A stretch of 64,000 nucleotides of DNA from Clostridium sp. C105KSO13 (GTDB taxonomy: Bacteria; Bacillota; Clostridia; Lachnospirales; Lachnospiraceae). Every line of letters starts with the position of its first letter. Position 1 is the first letter of the stretch. The position numbers and the translations under genes are program-made. The notes below the pieces were generated by a model, which did no database searches, was not told the origin of the DNA, and saw only the letters and a program-made list of their open reading frames with translations. The DNA lies in NCBI RefSeq assembly GCF_001517425.1, contig NZ_FBWL01000169.1, positions 124,001 through 188,000 on the forward strand, read 5' to 3'. Below are positions 26,034-33,746 of this stretch, piece after piece.

Positions 26034-26456
26034 TTATATGTATACTTTCATGGTGACGATTGTTCCCGCTCCCACTTCTGATTCAATGTGAAATTTATCT
26101 GAATATTTTTTCATGTTTGGGAGTCCCATACCAGCACCAAAACCGAGAGAACGGACCTCTTCGGGAGCAGTGGAATAGCCCTCCTGCATGGCCTTGCCGA
26201 TGTCGGCAATCCCGGGCCCTTCATCGGTCAGCACCATGGAAATTTCCGTGTCTGAGATAATGACGGTTATAGTACCGCCCTTTGCATGAATTACCATATT
26301 GATTTCACCTTCATACATTGCAATCGCAGTCTTTCGTATAGCCTGGCTGTCAACGCCCAGCATTTTAAGCCTGTTTTTTATTTCACTGCTGGCTTCTCCG
26401 GCCCGGGTAAAATCATCTCCCGGCACGGAGTAAATAAATGTAAGCTGTTCCCCCAT
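26034..26456 (-). CDS. RsbW/SpoIIAB-type serine kinase (anti-sigma-factor-like ATPase)
   Basis: 140 residues of the GHKL ATPase fold used by anti-sigma kinases. N-box MYEGEINMVIHA near 47-58 and G1 box TDEGPGI near 77-83 are intact, as is a second Gly-rich segment GFGAGMGLPNMKKYSD near 105. Such proteins bind a sigma factor or an anti-sigma antagonist and phosphorylate the antagonist on Ser/Thr. No sigma factor or STAS protein is encoded nearby; DRTGG proteins flank it, and the matching PP2C phosphatase is in the divergent operon. GGGGAGG precedes the ATG, which abuts the preceding stop. Confidence 0.88.
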   Translation of the reverse strand: MGEQLTFIYSVPGDDFTRAGEASSEIKNRLKMLGVDSQAIRKTAIAMYEGEINMVIHAKGGTITVIISDTEISMVLTDEGPGIADIGKAMQEGYSTAPEEVRSLGFGAGMGLPNMKKYSDKFHIESEVGAGTIVTMKVYI

Positions 26457-26801
26457 TTAAATACCTCCCCTGAGCCCCTGCTCATAGAGTATGCCACATG
26501 TGGTAAACATAAAATGTGCTGTGGAGAGAATTACCATTTTTTTCTCCCGGGCCATTGCAAGAATATGTTTATCCGGCATTTTGCCATGGACAAATATGAC
26601 ACAGACAATATCCAGCATCTCTGCTGTTCTTACAACCTGAGAGTTGCACAGGCCGGTAATCAGAACAGAACAATGCTCTGCGAAAGCGAGGACATCACTC
26701 ATCATATCGGCCGAGAAAGCAAATTCTGCATCCATATCTAATAATTCATCTCCAAACAGAATATCGGCATGAAGCAGCTCTTGAATTTTCTGTATAGTCA
26801 T
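26457..26801 (-). CDS. DRTGG-domain protein (first copy), first gene of the minus operon
   Basis: 114 residues, one DRTGG-like domain: MTIQKIQELLHADILFGDEL then SDVLAFAEHCSVLITGLCNS and VRTAEMLDIVCVIFVHGK. It is similar in plan to the second copy at 24175-24507 but clearly diverged. The leftward operon begins with this gene, preceded by GGAGGGTGAT before ATG 26801; the longer in-frame start upstream has no ribosome site. Role unknown; proximity to an RsbW-type kinase suggests it may be a phosphorylation or binding partner (inference). Confidence 0.75.
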   Translation of the reverse strand: MTIQKIQELLHADILFGDELLDMDAEFAFSADMMSDVLAFAEHCSVLITGLCNSQVVRTAEMLDIVCVIFVHGKMPDKHILAMAREKKMVILSTAHFMFTTCGILYEQGLRGGI

Positions 26802-26864
26802 ATCACCCTCCTTGCTAAATAACGCACAAAATGAACTGCGTATTTTGGAAAAAACTCTTTGTTT

Positions 26865-26893
26865 AGTATAACATTTAGACAAATGAAAAGCAA
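26865..26893 (-). promoter_or_regulatory. SigA-type promoter of the leftward DRTGG-rsbW-hydrogenase-like operon
   Basis: Read on the minus strand: TTGCTT (26893-26888), 17-base spacer, TATACT (26870-26865), about 64 bases before the DRTGG start codon. Confidence 0.55.
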
Positions 26894-26900
26894 TATTTAG

Positions 26901-26932
26901 TATAATAATGCTGGAAAAATGATATATATCAT
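26901..26932 (+). promoter_or_regulatory. Divergent intergenic region: -10-like element and FNR/CRP-type palindrome before hydC
   Basis: TATAAT at 26901-26906 is a candidate -10 for the rightward hydrogenase operon, with only a weak -35 (TTAGAC/TAGACA, spacing 19-20). At 26919-26932 lies ATGATATATATCAT, a perfect 14-base palindrome whose core TGAT-N4-ATCA is that of FNR/CRP-family operators. It would overlap the start region of the transcript. The palindrome is seen; the binding protein is unknown. Confidence 0.45.
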
Positions 26933-26981
26933 GGTATTATGTTGTAAGTTATAAATAGAAAGTAAAAATGGAGGTTAAATA

Positions 26982-27476
26982 ATGCTTGCTGAGAAACAAA
27001 TAGTTCCGTTTTCAGGGACAAAAGATCAGGAAGAATCACTGTTGAAAATGATAGCTGAGCTGAAAGATGAAAAGGGTGCTCTGATGCCCATCCTGCAGAA
27101 GGCTCAGGATATTTACGGGTATCTTCCGATAGAAGTGCAAAGGATGATATCTGATGAAACAGGCATTCCGCTGGAAAAGATTTACGGAGTAGCGACATTT
27201 TATTCACAGTTCACCTTAAGTCCTAAAGGCAAGTATCAGATATCTGTCTGTCTTGGCACTGCCTGCTATGTAAAAGGCTCGGGAGATATTTATAGCGCTC
27301 TGACAAAAAAGCTTGGAATTGCAGGCGGAGAGTGTACACCGGATGGAAAGTTCTCTCTGGACGCCTGCCGTTGTGTGGGGGCATGTGGTCTGGCTCCGGT
27401 TATGATGGTTAACGGAGAGGTATATGGACGTCTTACGACCGATGATATTGACCGCATTTTAGCAAAATACGAATAA
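26982..27476 (+). CDS. hydC: Hydrogenase subunit HydC / NuoE-like [2Fe-2S] protein
   Basis: 164 residues of the thioredoxin-like [2Fe-2S] ferredoxin family of complex I subunit NuoE. Four cluster cysteines are visible in CLGTACYVKG (about 89-94) and CRCVGACG (about 128-132). An N-terminal helical domain (about 15-80) contains LPIEVQRMISDETGIPLEKIYG. In trimeric bifurcating hydrogenases HydC carries electrons between HydB and HydA. Strong GGAGG precedes the ATG. First gene of the rightward operon; HydB and HydA are encoded downstream with two small genes between. Confidence 0.9.
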   Translation: MLAEKQIVPFSGTKDQEESLLKMIAELKDEKGALMPILQKAQDIYGYLPIEVQRMISDETGIPLEKIYGVATFYSQFTLSPKGKYQISVCLGTACYVKGSGDIYSALTKKLGIAGGECTPDGKFSLDACRCVGACGLAPVMMVNGEVYGRLTTDDIDRILAKYE

Positions 27477-27480
27477 GCCT

Positions 27481-28041
27481 ATGATGCCGGAAATATCATT
27501 GAACATACTGGACATCGCTGAGAATTCTATACGTGCCGGGGCATCACTTATTGAAATAGAGGTGTCCGTAATGAGTTCCGGGGATACACTAACTGTTGTT
27601 ATCAAAGACAACGGCTGCGGCATGTCTTCAGAACAGACAGAGAAAGTACAGGATCCTTTTTATACTACAAGAATCACCAGAAGAGTAGGGCTTGGAATAC
27701 CATTTTTTAAACAGGCCGCAGAAAGCACAAAGGGGACCTTTTCCATTGTGTCAAAACCGGGGAAAGGAACAATAGTAAGAGCCGTTTTTAAGTTATCGCA
27801 TATAGACAGAATGCCTTTGGGCGATATAACCGCAACAATATATACACTGGTCGTTTTTAACGAGAGAATACATTTCATATATACCTATCGGTATAATGAA
27901 AATGAATTTGTGCTGGACACCCGTGAAATCCGGGAAATATTGGGAGAAGGTGTTTCCTTTTCAAACCCGGAGGTTTCCGCGTTTATTAAAGAGTATCTTA
28001 TATCCGGAAAGGAAGAAACTGACCAGGGGAATGATATCTAA
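27481..28041 (+). CDS. Orphan GHKL histidine-kinase-like ATPase
   Basis: 186 residues. A histidine-kinase-type ATPase domain fills the first 110 residues: N-box LDIAENSIRAGA, G1 KDNGCGM, F-box DPFYTTR, G2 GLGIPFFKQ and PGKGTIV. There is no dimerisation/phosphoacceptor domain and no sensor. The last 75 residues (TYRYNENEFVLDTREIREIL region) are not recognised. Such orphan ATPases recur between hydC and the small ferredoxin gene in clostridial hydrogenase operons. It starts four bases after hydC without a clear ribosome site, suggesting coupling. Partner and substrate unknown. Confidence 0.8.
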   Translation: MMPEISLNILDIAENSIRAGASLIEIEVSVMSSGDTLTVVIKDNGCGMSSEQTEKVQDPFYTTRITRRVGLGIPFFKQAAESTKGTFSIVSKPGKGTIVRAVFKLSHIDRMPLGDITATIYTLVVFNERIHFIYTYRYNENEFVLDTREIREILGEGVSFSNPEVSAFIKEYLISGKEETDQGNDI

Positions 28042-28069
28042 AGCAGAAAAGTGAAAATGGAGGAGAAAC

Positions 28070-28450
28070 ATGAAATCTCTTGAAGAGTTACGTGCAATAA
28101 GGGAAAAGATGCAGGGAAAAGTCGGCGTCCGCAAAGAGAATGAGGGGCAAATCAGGGTTATTGTAGGAATGGCTACCTGTGGCATCGCAAGTGGTGCAAG
28201 GCCTGTCCTGACGGCTCTCTCGGATGCGGTGCAGGAACAGGGGCTTCTGCATATAAATGTGACCCAGACAGGCTGTATCGGACTATGTCAGTATGAGCCG
28301 ATTGTAGAAGTATTGGAACCGGGCAGGGAGAAAGTTACATATGTGAAAATGACTCCGGAAAAGGCAATGGAAGTGCTCAGAATGCATCTGCTGGACGGCC
28401 AGGTAGTGACAAAATATACACTGGGTGCTGCCAAAAGGGGTATTGAATAA
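28070..28450 (+). CDS. Small thioredoxin-like [2Fe-2S] ferredoxin (HndB-like)
   Basis: 126 residues. The C-terminal thioredoxin-fold [2Fe-2S] domain has four cysteines spaced as in the NuoE/NuoF N-terminal domain: one in MATCGIASGA (near 41) and TGCIGLCQYEP (near 68-72). It resembles HndB of NADP-reducing hydrogenases. Probably an accessory electron-transfer subunit of HydABC. GGAGG precedes the ATG. It lies between the orphan ATPase and hydB. Confidence 0.82.
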   Translation: MKSLEELRAIREKMQGKVGVRKENEGQIRVIVGMATCGIASGARPVLTALSDAVQEQGLLHINVTQTGCIGLCQYEPIVEVLEPGREKVTYVKMTPEKAMEVLRMHLLDGQVVTKYTLGAAKRGIE

Positions 28451-28471
28451 GGAAAAGGAGGCAAAAGGTTT

Positions 28472-30259
28472 ATGTATCGTTCGCATGTTTTAGTTTGCGG
28501 TGGAACAGGATGCACTTCATCCGGAAGCCGAAGAATTATAAAAAAGCTTGAGAAAGAAATTAAGGCCCAGGGACTTGAAGAAGAGGTCGGCGTTGTACAG
28601 ACAGGCTGTTTTGGGTTGTGTGCTCTGGGGCCGATTATGATTGTCTACCCCGAAGGCTCATTTTACTCTATGGTCCAGGAGGATGATATCCCGGAGATTG
28701 TATCTGAACATCTCCTGAAAGGACGGGTTGTAAAACGTCTCCTTTATGATGAGACAACAAAAACGGAAGACATTCTCCCCCTGAATGAGACCACATTTTA
28801 TAAAAAGCAAAAAAGAGTGGCACTGCGCAACTGTGGTGTCATCAACCCGGAAAATATTGAAGAATACATAGGAACAGGGGGCTATGAGGCGCTGGGCGTT
28901 GTTTTGACGGAAAAGAAACCGGAGGATGTCATACAAATTCTTTTAGACAGTGGCCTCAGAGGCCGGGGAGGTGCCGGTTTCCCCACAGGGCTCAAATGGA
29001 AATTTGCGGCTGACAATGCCGGGGAACAAAAATATGTCTGTTGTAATGCGGATGAAGGGGATCCGGGAGCTTTTATGGACCGTTCTGTATTGGAGGGAGA
29101 CCCTCATGTAGTTCTTGAGGCAATGGCGATTGCGGGATATGCCATAGGCGCATCACAGGGGTATATTTATGTACGTGCAGAGTATCCGATTGCGGTGAAG
29201 CGTTTGGAGATTGCCATAGAGCAGGCAAGAGAATATGGCTTGCTGGGAAAGGATATCTTCGGCAGTGGCTTCGATTTTGATATTGAATTGAGACTCGGCG
29301 CCGGTGCTTTTGTATGTGGCGAGGAAACAGCTCTTATGACCTCTATTGAGGGACACAGAGGAGAACCAAGACCGCGTCCCCCGTTTCCTGCGGCAAAAGG
29401 ATTGTTCCAGAGGCCGACAATTTTGAATAATGTAGAGACTTATGCAAATATTCCCCAAATTATTATAAATGGGCCCCGGTGGTTTGCATCCATGGGTACG
29501 GAAAAGTCAAAAGGAACAAAAGTATTTGCCCTGGGAGGAAAGATTAACAATACGGGACTGGTGGAGATTCCGATGGGAACCACACTGCGCGAAATTGTCG
29601 AGGAAATTGGCGGAGGCGTTCCGGGAGGCAGGAAGTTCAAAGCAGCACAGACAGGCGGACCGTCCGGCGGATGTATCCCGGCTGAGCATTTTGATGTGCC
29701 CATAGATTATGACAATCTCCTTGCCATTGGTTCTATGATGGGGTCGGGTGGCCTGATTGTTATGGATGAAGATAACTGTATGGTAGATATTGCAAAATTT
29801 TTCTTGGAATTTACAGTGGATGAATCCTGTGGAAAATGCACGCCATGCCGTGTCGGCACAAGACGTATGCTGGAAATTCTGGAAAAAATTACAAAAGGCC
29901 AGGCAACAATGGAGGATTTGGACAAACTGGAAGAATTGTGTTATCACCTGAAATCTAACTCTCTGTGTGCATTGGGGCAGACAGCTCCGAACCCGGTGCT
30001 TTCTACACTCCGTTACTTCAGAGATGAATATGTTGCTCATATTGTGGATAAGAGATGTCCTGCAGGAGTATGTAAAGCTCTGCTTCAGTATCGGATCGAT
30101 GCAGACAAATGTAAAGGATGTACCTTATGCGCGAGAGTCTGTCCGGCAGACGCGATTACCGGCAGCGTGAAAGAGCCCCATATGATAAATCCGGATAAAT
30201 GCATCAAGTGTGGAGCCTGTATGGAAAAATGCCGTTTCGGTGCAATTTATAAAGAATAA
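28472..30259 (+). CDS. hydB: Hydrogenase subunit HydB / NuoF-like flavoprotein
   Basis: 595 residues. Order: N-terminal thioredoxin-like [2Fe-2S] domain (about 1-110), NuoF core with FMN/NADH sites (RGRGGAGFPTGLKW near 164-178, then NADEGDPGAFMDR near 192), SLBB domain, a [4Fe-4S] motif ESCGKCTPCRVG (about 452-463), and two C-terminal [4Fe-4S] ferredoxin motifs (CKGCTLCARVCP and CIKCGACMEKC). This subunit exchanges electrons with NAD(H) and is the proposed bifurcation centre in HydABC enzymes, which couple NADH and reduced ferredoxin oxidation to H2 formation. Cytosolic. Confidence 0.93.
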   Translation: MYRSHVLVCGGTGCTSSGSRRIIKKLEKEIKAQGLEEEVGVVQTGCFGLCALGPIMIVYPEGSFYSMVQEDDIPEIVSEHLLKGRVVKRLLYDETTKTEDILPLNETTFYKKQKRVALRNCGVINPENIEEYIGTGGYEALGVVLTEKKPEDVIQILLDSGLRGRGGAGFPTGLKWKFAADNAGEQKYVCCNADEGDPGAFMDRSVLEGDPHVVLEAMAIAGYAIGASQGYIYVRAEYPIAVKRLEIAIEQAREYGLLGKDIFGSGFDFDIELRLGAGAFVCGEETALMTSIEGHRGEPRPRPPFPAAKGLFQRPTILNNVETYANIPQIIINGPRWFASMGTEKSKGTKVFALGGKINNTGLVEIPMGTTLREIVEEIGGGVPGGRKFKAAQTGGPSGGCIPAEHFDVPIDYDNLLAIGSMMGSGGLIVMDEDNCMVDIAKFFLEFTVDESCGKCTPCRVGTRRMLEILEKITKGQATMEDLDKLEELCYHLKSNSLCALGQTAPNPVLSTLRYFRDEYVAHIVDKRCPAGVCKALLQYRIDADKCKGCTLCARVCPADAITGSVKEPHMINPDKCIKCGACMEKCRFGAIYKE

Positions 30260-30274
30260 GAGAGGGTAACGAAT

Positions 30275-32017
30275 ATGGAAAATATAAATATGAAGATTAA
30301 CGGACTGGAGGTCTGTGCACCGGCAGACTCTACGATTCTGGACGCGGCACATATAGCAGGAATTAAAATTCCTACTTTGTGTTTTCTGAAAGAAATCAAT
30401 GAAATTGGGGCCTGCCGTATGTGTGTTGTGGAGGTTAAAGGTGCAAGAAATCTTGTGGCGGCCTGTGTGCACCCGGTAAGTGAGGGGATGGAGGTCCTGA
30501 CAAATACACCAGGGTTGATTGAATCCAGAAAACGTACTTTGGAGCTGCTTCTGTCAAGTCATGACAAGAAATGTCTTTCTTGTGTAAGAAGCGGTCAGTG
30601 TGAACTACAGGAACTCTGTCAGGAGATGGGCGTGGAGGATGAGAACTATTTTGCCGGGGCATCCCCGGAATATGAACTGGATGACAGTGCTCCTCATATG
30701 ATTCGAGACAATAATAAATGTATTCTCTGCAGAAGATGTACAGCTGTCTGTGAGAATGTTCAGTCAGTGGGTGTTATCGGGCCGAACAACAGAGGCTTTT
30801 CCACATTTATAGGTTCCCCTTTTGATATGGGGCTGGGCACTACGAGTTGTGTGGCCTGCGGTCAGTGTATTGCGGCCTGTCCCACGGGTGCTGTGTATGA
30901 GAAGGACTTTACAGATGATGTGATTGCTGTAATTGCAGATAAGAGTAAACATGTGATTGTGCAGCCGGCTCCTTCAGTAAGAGCTGCCCTGGGGGAGGAG
31001 TTTGGATATCCCATGGGAACAGACGTAGAGGGGAAGATGGCGGCGGCTTTGCGCAGAATTGGATTTGACAAAGTTTTCGATACAGATTTCAGTGCGGATT
31101 TGACCATTATGGAGGAAGCGCATGAATTTCTGGAACGTGTACAAAACGGTGGGGTACTTCCACTAATGACCTCCTGCTCTCCAGGCTGGATTAAATACTG
31201 TGAGCACTATTATCCGGACCAGCTGGAACATCTGTCAAGCTGTAAGTCTCCCCAGCAAATGTTTGGGGCAATCTCCAAAACTTACTATGCGCAGAAAATG
31301 GGACTTAATCCTGAAGATATCGTATGTGTCAGCGTTATGCCATGCACAGCAAAGAAGTTTGAACTTAATCGGGATGACCAGAATGCAGCGGGTGTTCCCG
31401 ATGTAGATATCTCCATCACGACAAGGGAATTGGCACGTCTGATCCGCAGACAGGGGATTGACTTCAAGAGTCTTCCGGATGAGCAATTTGATGATCCTCT
31501 GGGAGAATCTACAGGTGCAGGCGTTATCTTCGGGGCAACTGGGGGTGTGATGGAAGCTGCCCTGCGAACTGCGGTGGAAACACTTACAGGCGAAGAACTG
31601 GCAAATGTGGAGTTCCAGGAAGTGCGCGGCACACAGGGGGTTAAGGAAGCTGTCTATAATGTGGCGGGAATGGATGTGAAGGTGGCAGTAGCCTCCGGTC
31701 TCTCAAATGCCCGGAAGATTATGGAAAAGATCAGAAAGGGGGAAGCCGATTACCACTTTGTTGAAATTATGTGTTGTCCCGGTGGATGTGTCAATGGAGG
31801 CGGTCAGCCTCAGGTGCACGCAGATATCCGAAATTATGAGAGTGTTATAGCAGCCCGCGCAAAGGCTCTGTATGACAATGATGAGGCAAAATCAATCAGA
31901 AAATCCCATGAAAATCCTTCCGTCAGGAGACTGTACACGGAATTCTTAGATAAGCCGGGAAGTGAAAAAGCACATCATATTCTACATACCAGTTATGTGA
32001 AACGAACTATCAATTAA
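30275..32017 (+). CDS. hydA: [FeFe]-hydrogenase catalytic subunit HydA (group A, bifurcating type)
   Basis: 580 residues. N-terminal [2Fe-2S] domain (about 1-75), His-ligated [4Fe-4S] region (about 80-120, CLSCVRSGQCELQ), two [4Fe-4S] ferredoxin motifs (about 145-205), then the H-cluster domain. All three signatures are present: L1 TSCSPGW near 298, L2 MPCTAKKFE near 355, L3 EIMCCPGGCVNGG near 497-507. L1 has Ser instead of the usual second Cys (TSCSPGW versus TSCCPGW), seen in trimeric-type enzymes. The C-terminal small-subunit-like segment (NPSVRRLYTEFL) is also present. Makes or consumes H2 with HydB and HydC. Maturases are not in the window. Confidence 0.95.
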   Translation: MENINMKINGLEVCAPADSTILDAAHIAGIKIPTLCFLKEINEIGACRMCVVEVKGARNLVAACVHPVSEGMEVLTNTPGLIESRKRTLELLLSSHDKKCLSCVRSGQCELQELCQEMGVEDENYFAGASPEYELDDSAPHMIRDNNKCILCRRCTAVCENVQSVGVIGPNNRGFSTFIGSPFDMGLGTTSCVACGQCIAACPTGAVYEKDFTDDVIAVIADKSKHVIVQPAPSVRAALGEEFGYPMGTDVEGKMAAALRRIGFDKVFDTDFSADLTIMEEAHEFLERVQNGGVLPLMTSCSPGWIKYCEHYYPDQLEHLSSCKSPQQMFGAISKTYYAQKMGLNPEDIVCVSVMPCTAKKFELNRDDQNAAGVPDVDISITTRELARLIRRQGIDFKSLPDEQFDDPLGESTGAGVIFGATGGVMEAALRTAVETLTGEELANVEFQEVRGTQGVKEAVYNVAGMDVKVAVASGLSNARKIMEKIRKGEADYHFVEIMCCPGGCVNGGGQPQVHADIRNYESVIAARAKALYDNDEAKSIRKSHENPSVRRLYTEFLDKPGSEKAHHILHTSYVKRTIN

Positions 32018-32032
32018 AAGAAAGGCACAGAC

Positions 32033-33739
32033 ATGAGGGTAATTGATTTTAAAGATGCAAAATGCAGGCATTGCTATAAATGTGTGCGTCACTGTAAAGT
32101 GAAGGCGATTTCCATCCAAAATGAGCAGGCGCACATTTTAAAAAATCACTGTATCAATTGTGGACGCTGTCTGGAAGTATGCCCTCAGAATGCAAAAAAA
32201 TTTGCCAGTGATATGAACCGGGTAAGAGGATATTTAAGGCAGGGATATAAGACGATTATTTCCATAGCTCCTTCTTACCAGGGAGTGCTGGAGTTTGCTC
32301 GTCCCGGTCAGGTTGTGGATGCCCTTATTAAACTGGGATTTGCGGAGGTAAGGGAGACGGCCGAAGGTGCTGTCCTGGTGACGGCCGAATACAAAAAGAT
32401 GATCCTGGAAAAGAAGATGGAGAATATCATCACTACCTGCTGCCCCAGCGTCAATGATCTTGTGGAGAAGTATTATCCTGCCTGCGTCCCTATGCTGGCT
32501 CCAGTAGTATCGCCCATGATAGCCCATGGGCGATATATTAAAAAACTTTACGGAAATGACGTGAAAGTAGTATTCTTAGGTCCGTGTATCGCCAAGAAAC
32601 AGGAGGCTGCCGGCGATGAAAGAGTTTTTGGTGCCATAGATGCAATTCTTACCTTTGAAGAGCTGGCTCTTTGGCTGGAAGAGGAAGGAATCCGGCTGGA
32701 TACCTGCGAAGATCTGCCGTTGGGCAATCCTGATCCGGGGATAAACCGTATGTACCCGGTCAGCGGCGGAATCATCCAGTCTGTGGTGACGGAAAAAGAG
32801 TCCGATGCTTATCATAAGGTTTATGTGGACGGACTTGCAAACTGCATGGAGATGCTGGAATGTCTTCAGAGAGGTGAACTTAAAGCCTGTTTTATTGAGG
32901 CAAATGTCTGTGAGGGAGGGTGTGCAAAAGGCCCTGCCTCCGCAAGGTGGAACACATCCTATGTCAAAGCAAAGATAAAAATTCAAAATTCTGTATCTCA
33001 CCGTGCTGCCGGGGAATTGCCATCTATGAGCTCACAGGAGCTTGCAAAGAAATTCAGGGATAGGCATCTGACAGATCTTGTTCCCACAGAGGCGGAAATC
33101 AGAGAAATTTTAAAATCCACCGGAAAGTATTCTGTCGATGATGAACTCAACTGCGGCGCCTGTGGTTATCCCACCTGTCGTGACAAGGCCATTGCAGTCT
33201 ATCAGAACAAAGCAGAACTTTCTATGTGCATGCCCTATGCACTGGCAAGGGCAGAATCCATGTCTAATGTGATACTGGATGCCACCCCTAACATGGTACT
33301 TGTCGTCGACAGTAATATGCAGATTGTAGAATGCAACAATAAGGCACTGCGTTTTCTGGATGTCGGCAGAGAGGAAGCTGTGCAGAGATTTATCTTTGAA
33401 TTTATTGAGGCCGGAGATATTGAAGAGACGCTGCACACAAGGAAATCGATTATTCATAAGAAACTACAGTTAAAAAATGAGAATATGATTGTGGAAGAAA
33501 CTATTGTATATATTGAAAGTCTGGATTCTGCACTTGTGACTTTCCAGGATGTGACTGAGGAAGAGAGGCTGAAAGATCAGCGCTTTGAAAAGAAGGTAGA
33601 AATTGTGGAAATGGCACAGAAAGTTATTGAAAAACAGATGCTGGCTGCTCAGGAAATTGCAGGTCTTCTGGGGGAGACAACTGCGGAGACAAAAGTGACA
33701 CTGACAAAGCTTAGTGACTCCATTTTAAATGAAGGGTAA
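32033..33739 (+). CDS. Sensory [FeFe]-hydrogenase with PAS domain (HsfB-like, group C)
   Basis: 568 residues. Two ferredoxin motifs (Cys11/14/17/21 and Cys41/44/47/51), an H-cluster-like domain with altered signatures (L1 TTCCPSV near 133, L2 GPCIAKKQE near 183, L3 EANVCEGGC near 288-296), a four-cysteine Fe-S motif CGACGYPTC near 374, a PAS domain (about 400-510) and a helical C terminus. The PAS plus C-terminal output helix is the layout of putative H2-sensing hydrogenases. L1 keeps both cysteines, so the protein may still bind H2. It is 16 bases after hydA and 8 bases before the SpoIIE-type phosphatase, the likely output partner. Confidence 0.9.
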   Translation: MRVIDFKDAKCRHCYKCVRHCKVKAISIQNEQAHILKNHCINCGRCLEVCPQNAKKFASDMNRVRGYLRQGYKTIISIAPSYQGVLEFARPGQVVDALIKLGFAEVRETAEGAVLVTAEYKKMILEKKMENIITTCCPSVNDLVEKYYPACVPMLAPVVSPMIAHGRYIKKLYGNDVKVVFLGPCIAKKQEAAGDERVFGAIDAILTFEELALWLEEEGIRLDTCEDLPLGNPDPGINRMYPVSGGIIQSVVTEKESDAYHKVYVDGLANCMEMLECLQRGELKACFIEANVCEGGCAKGPASARWNTSYVKAKIKIQNSVSHRAAGELPSMSSQELAKKFRDRHLTDLVPTEAEIREILKSTGKYSVDDELNCGACGYPTCRDKAIAVYQNKAELSMCMPYALARAESMSNVILDATPNMVLVVDSNMQIVECNNKALRFLDVGREEAVQRFIFEFIEAGDIEETLHTRKSIIHKKLQLKNENMIVEETIVYIESLDSALVTFQDVTEEERLKDQRFEKKVEIVEMAQKVIEKQMLAAQEIAGLLGETTAETKVTLTKLSDSILNEG

Positions 33740-33746
33740 AAATAGC

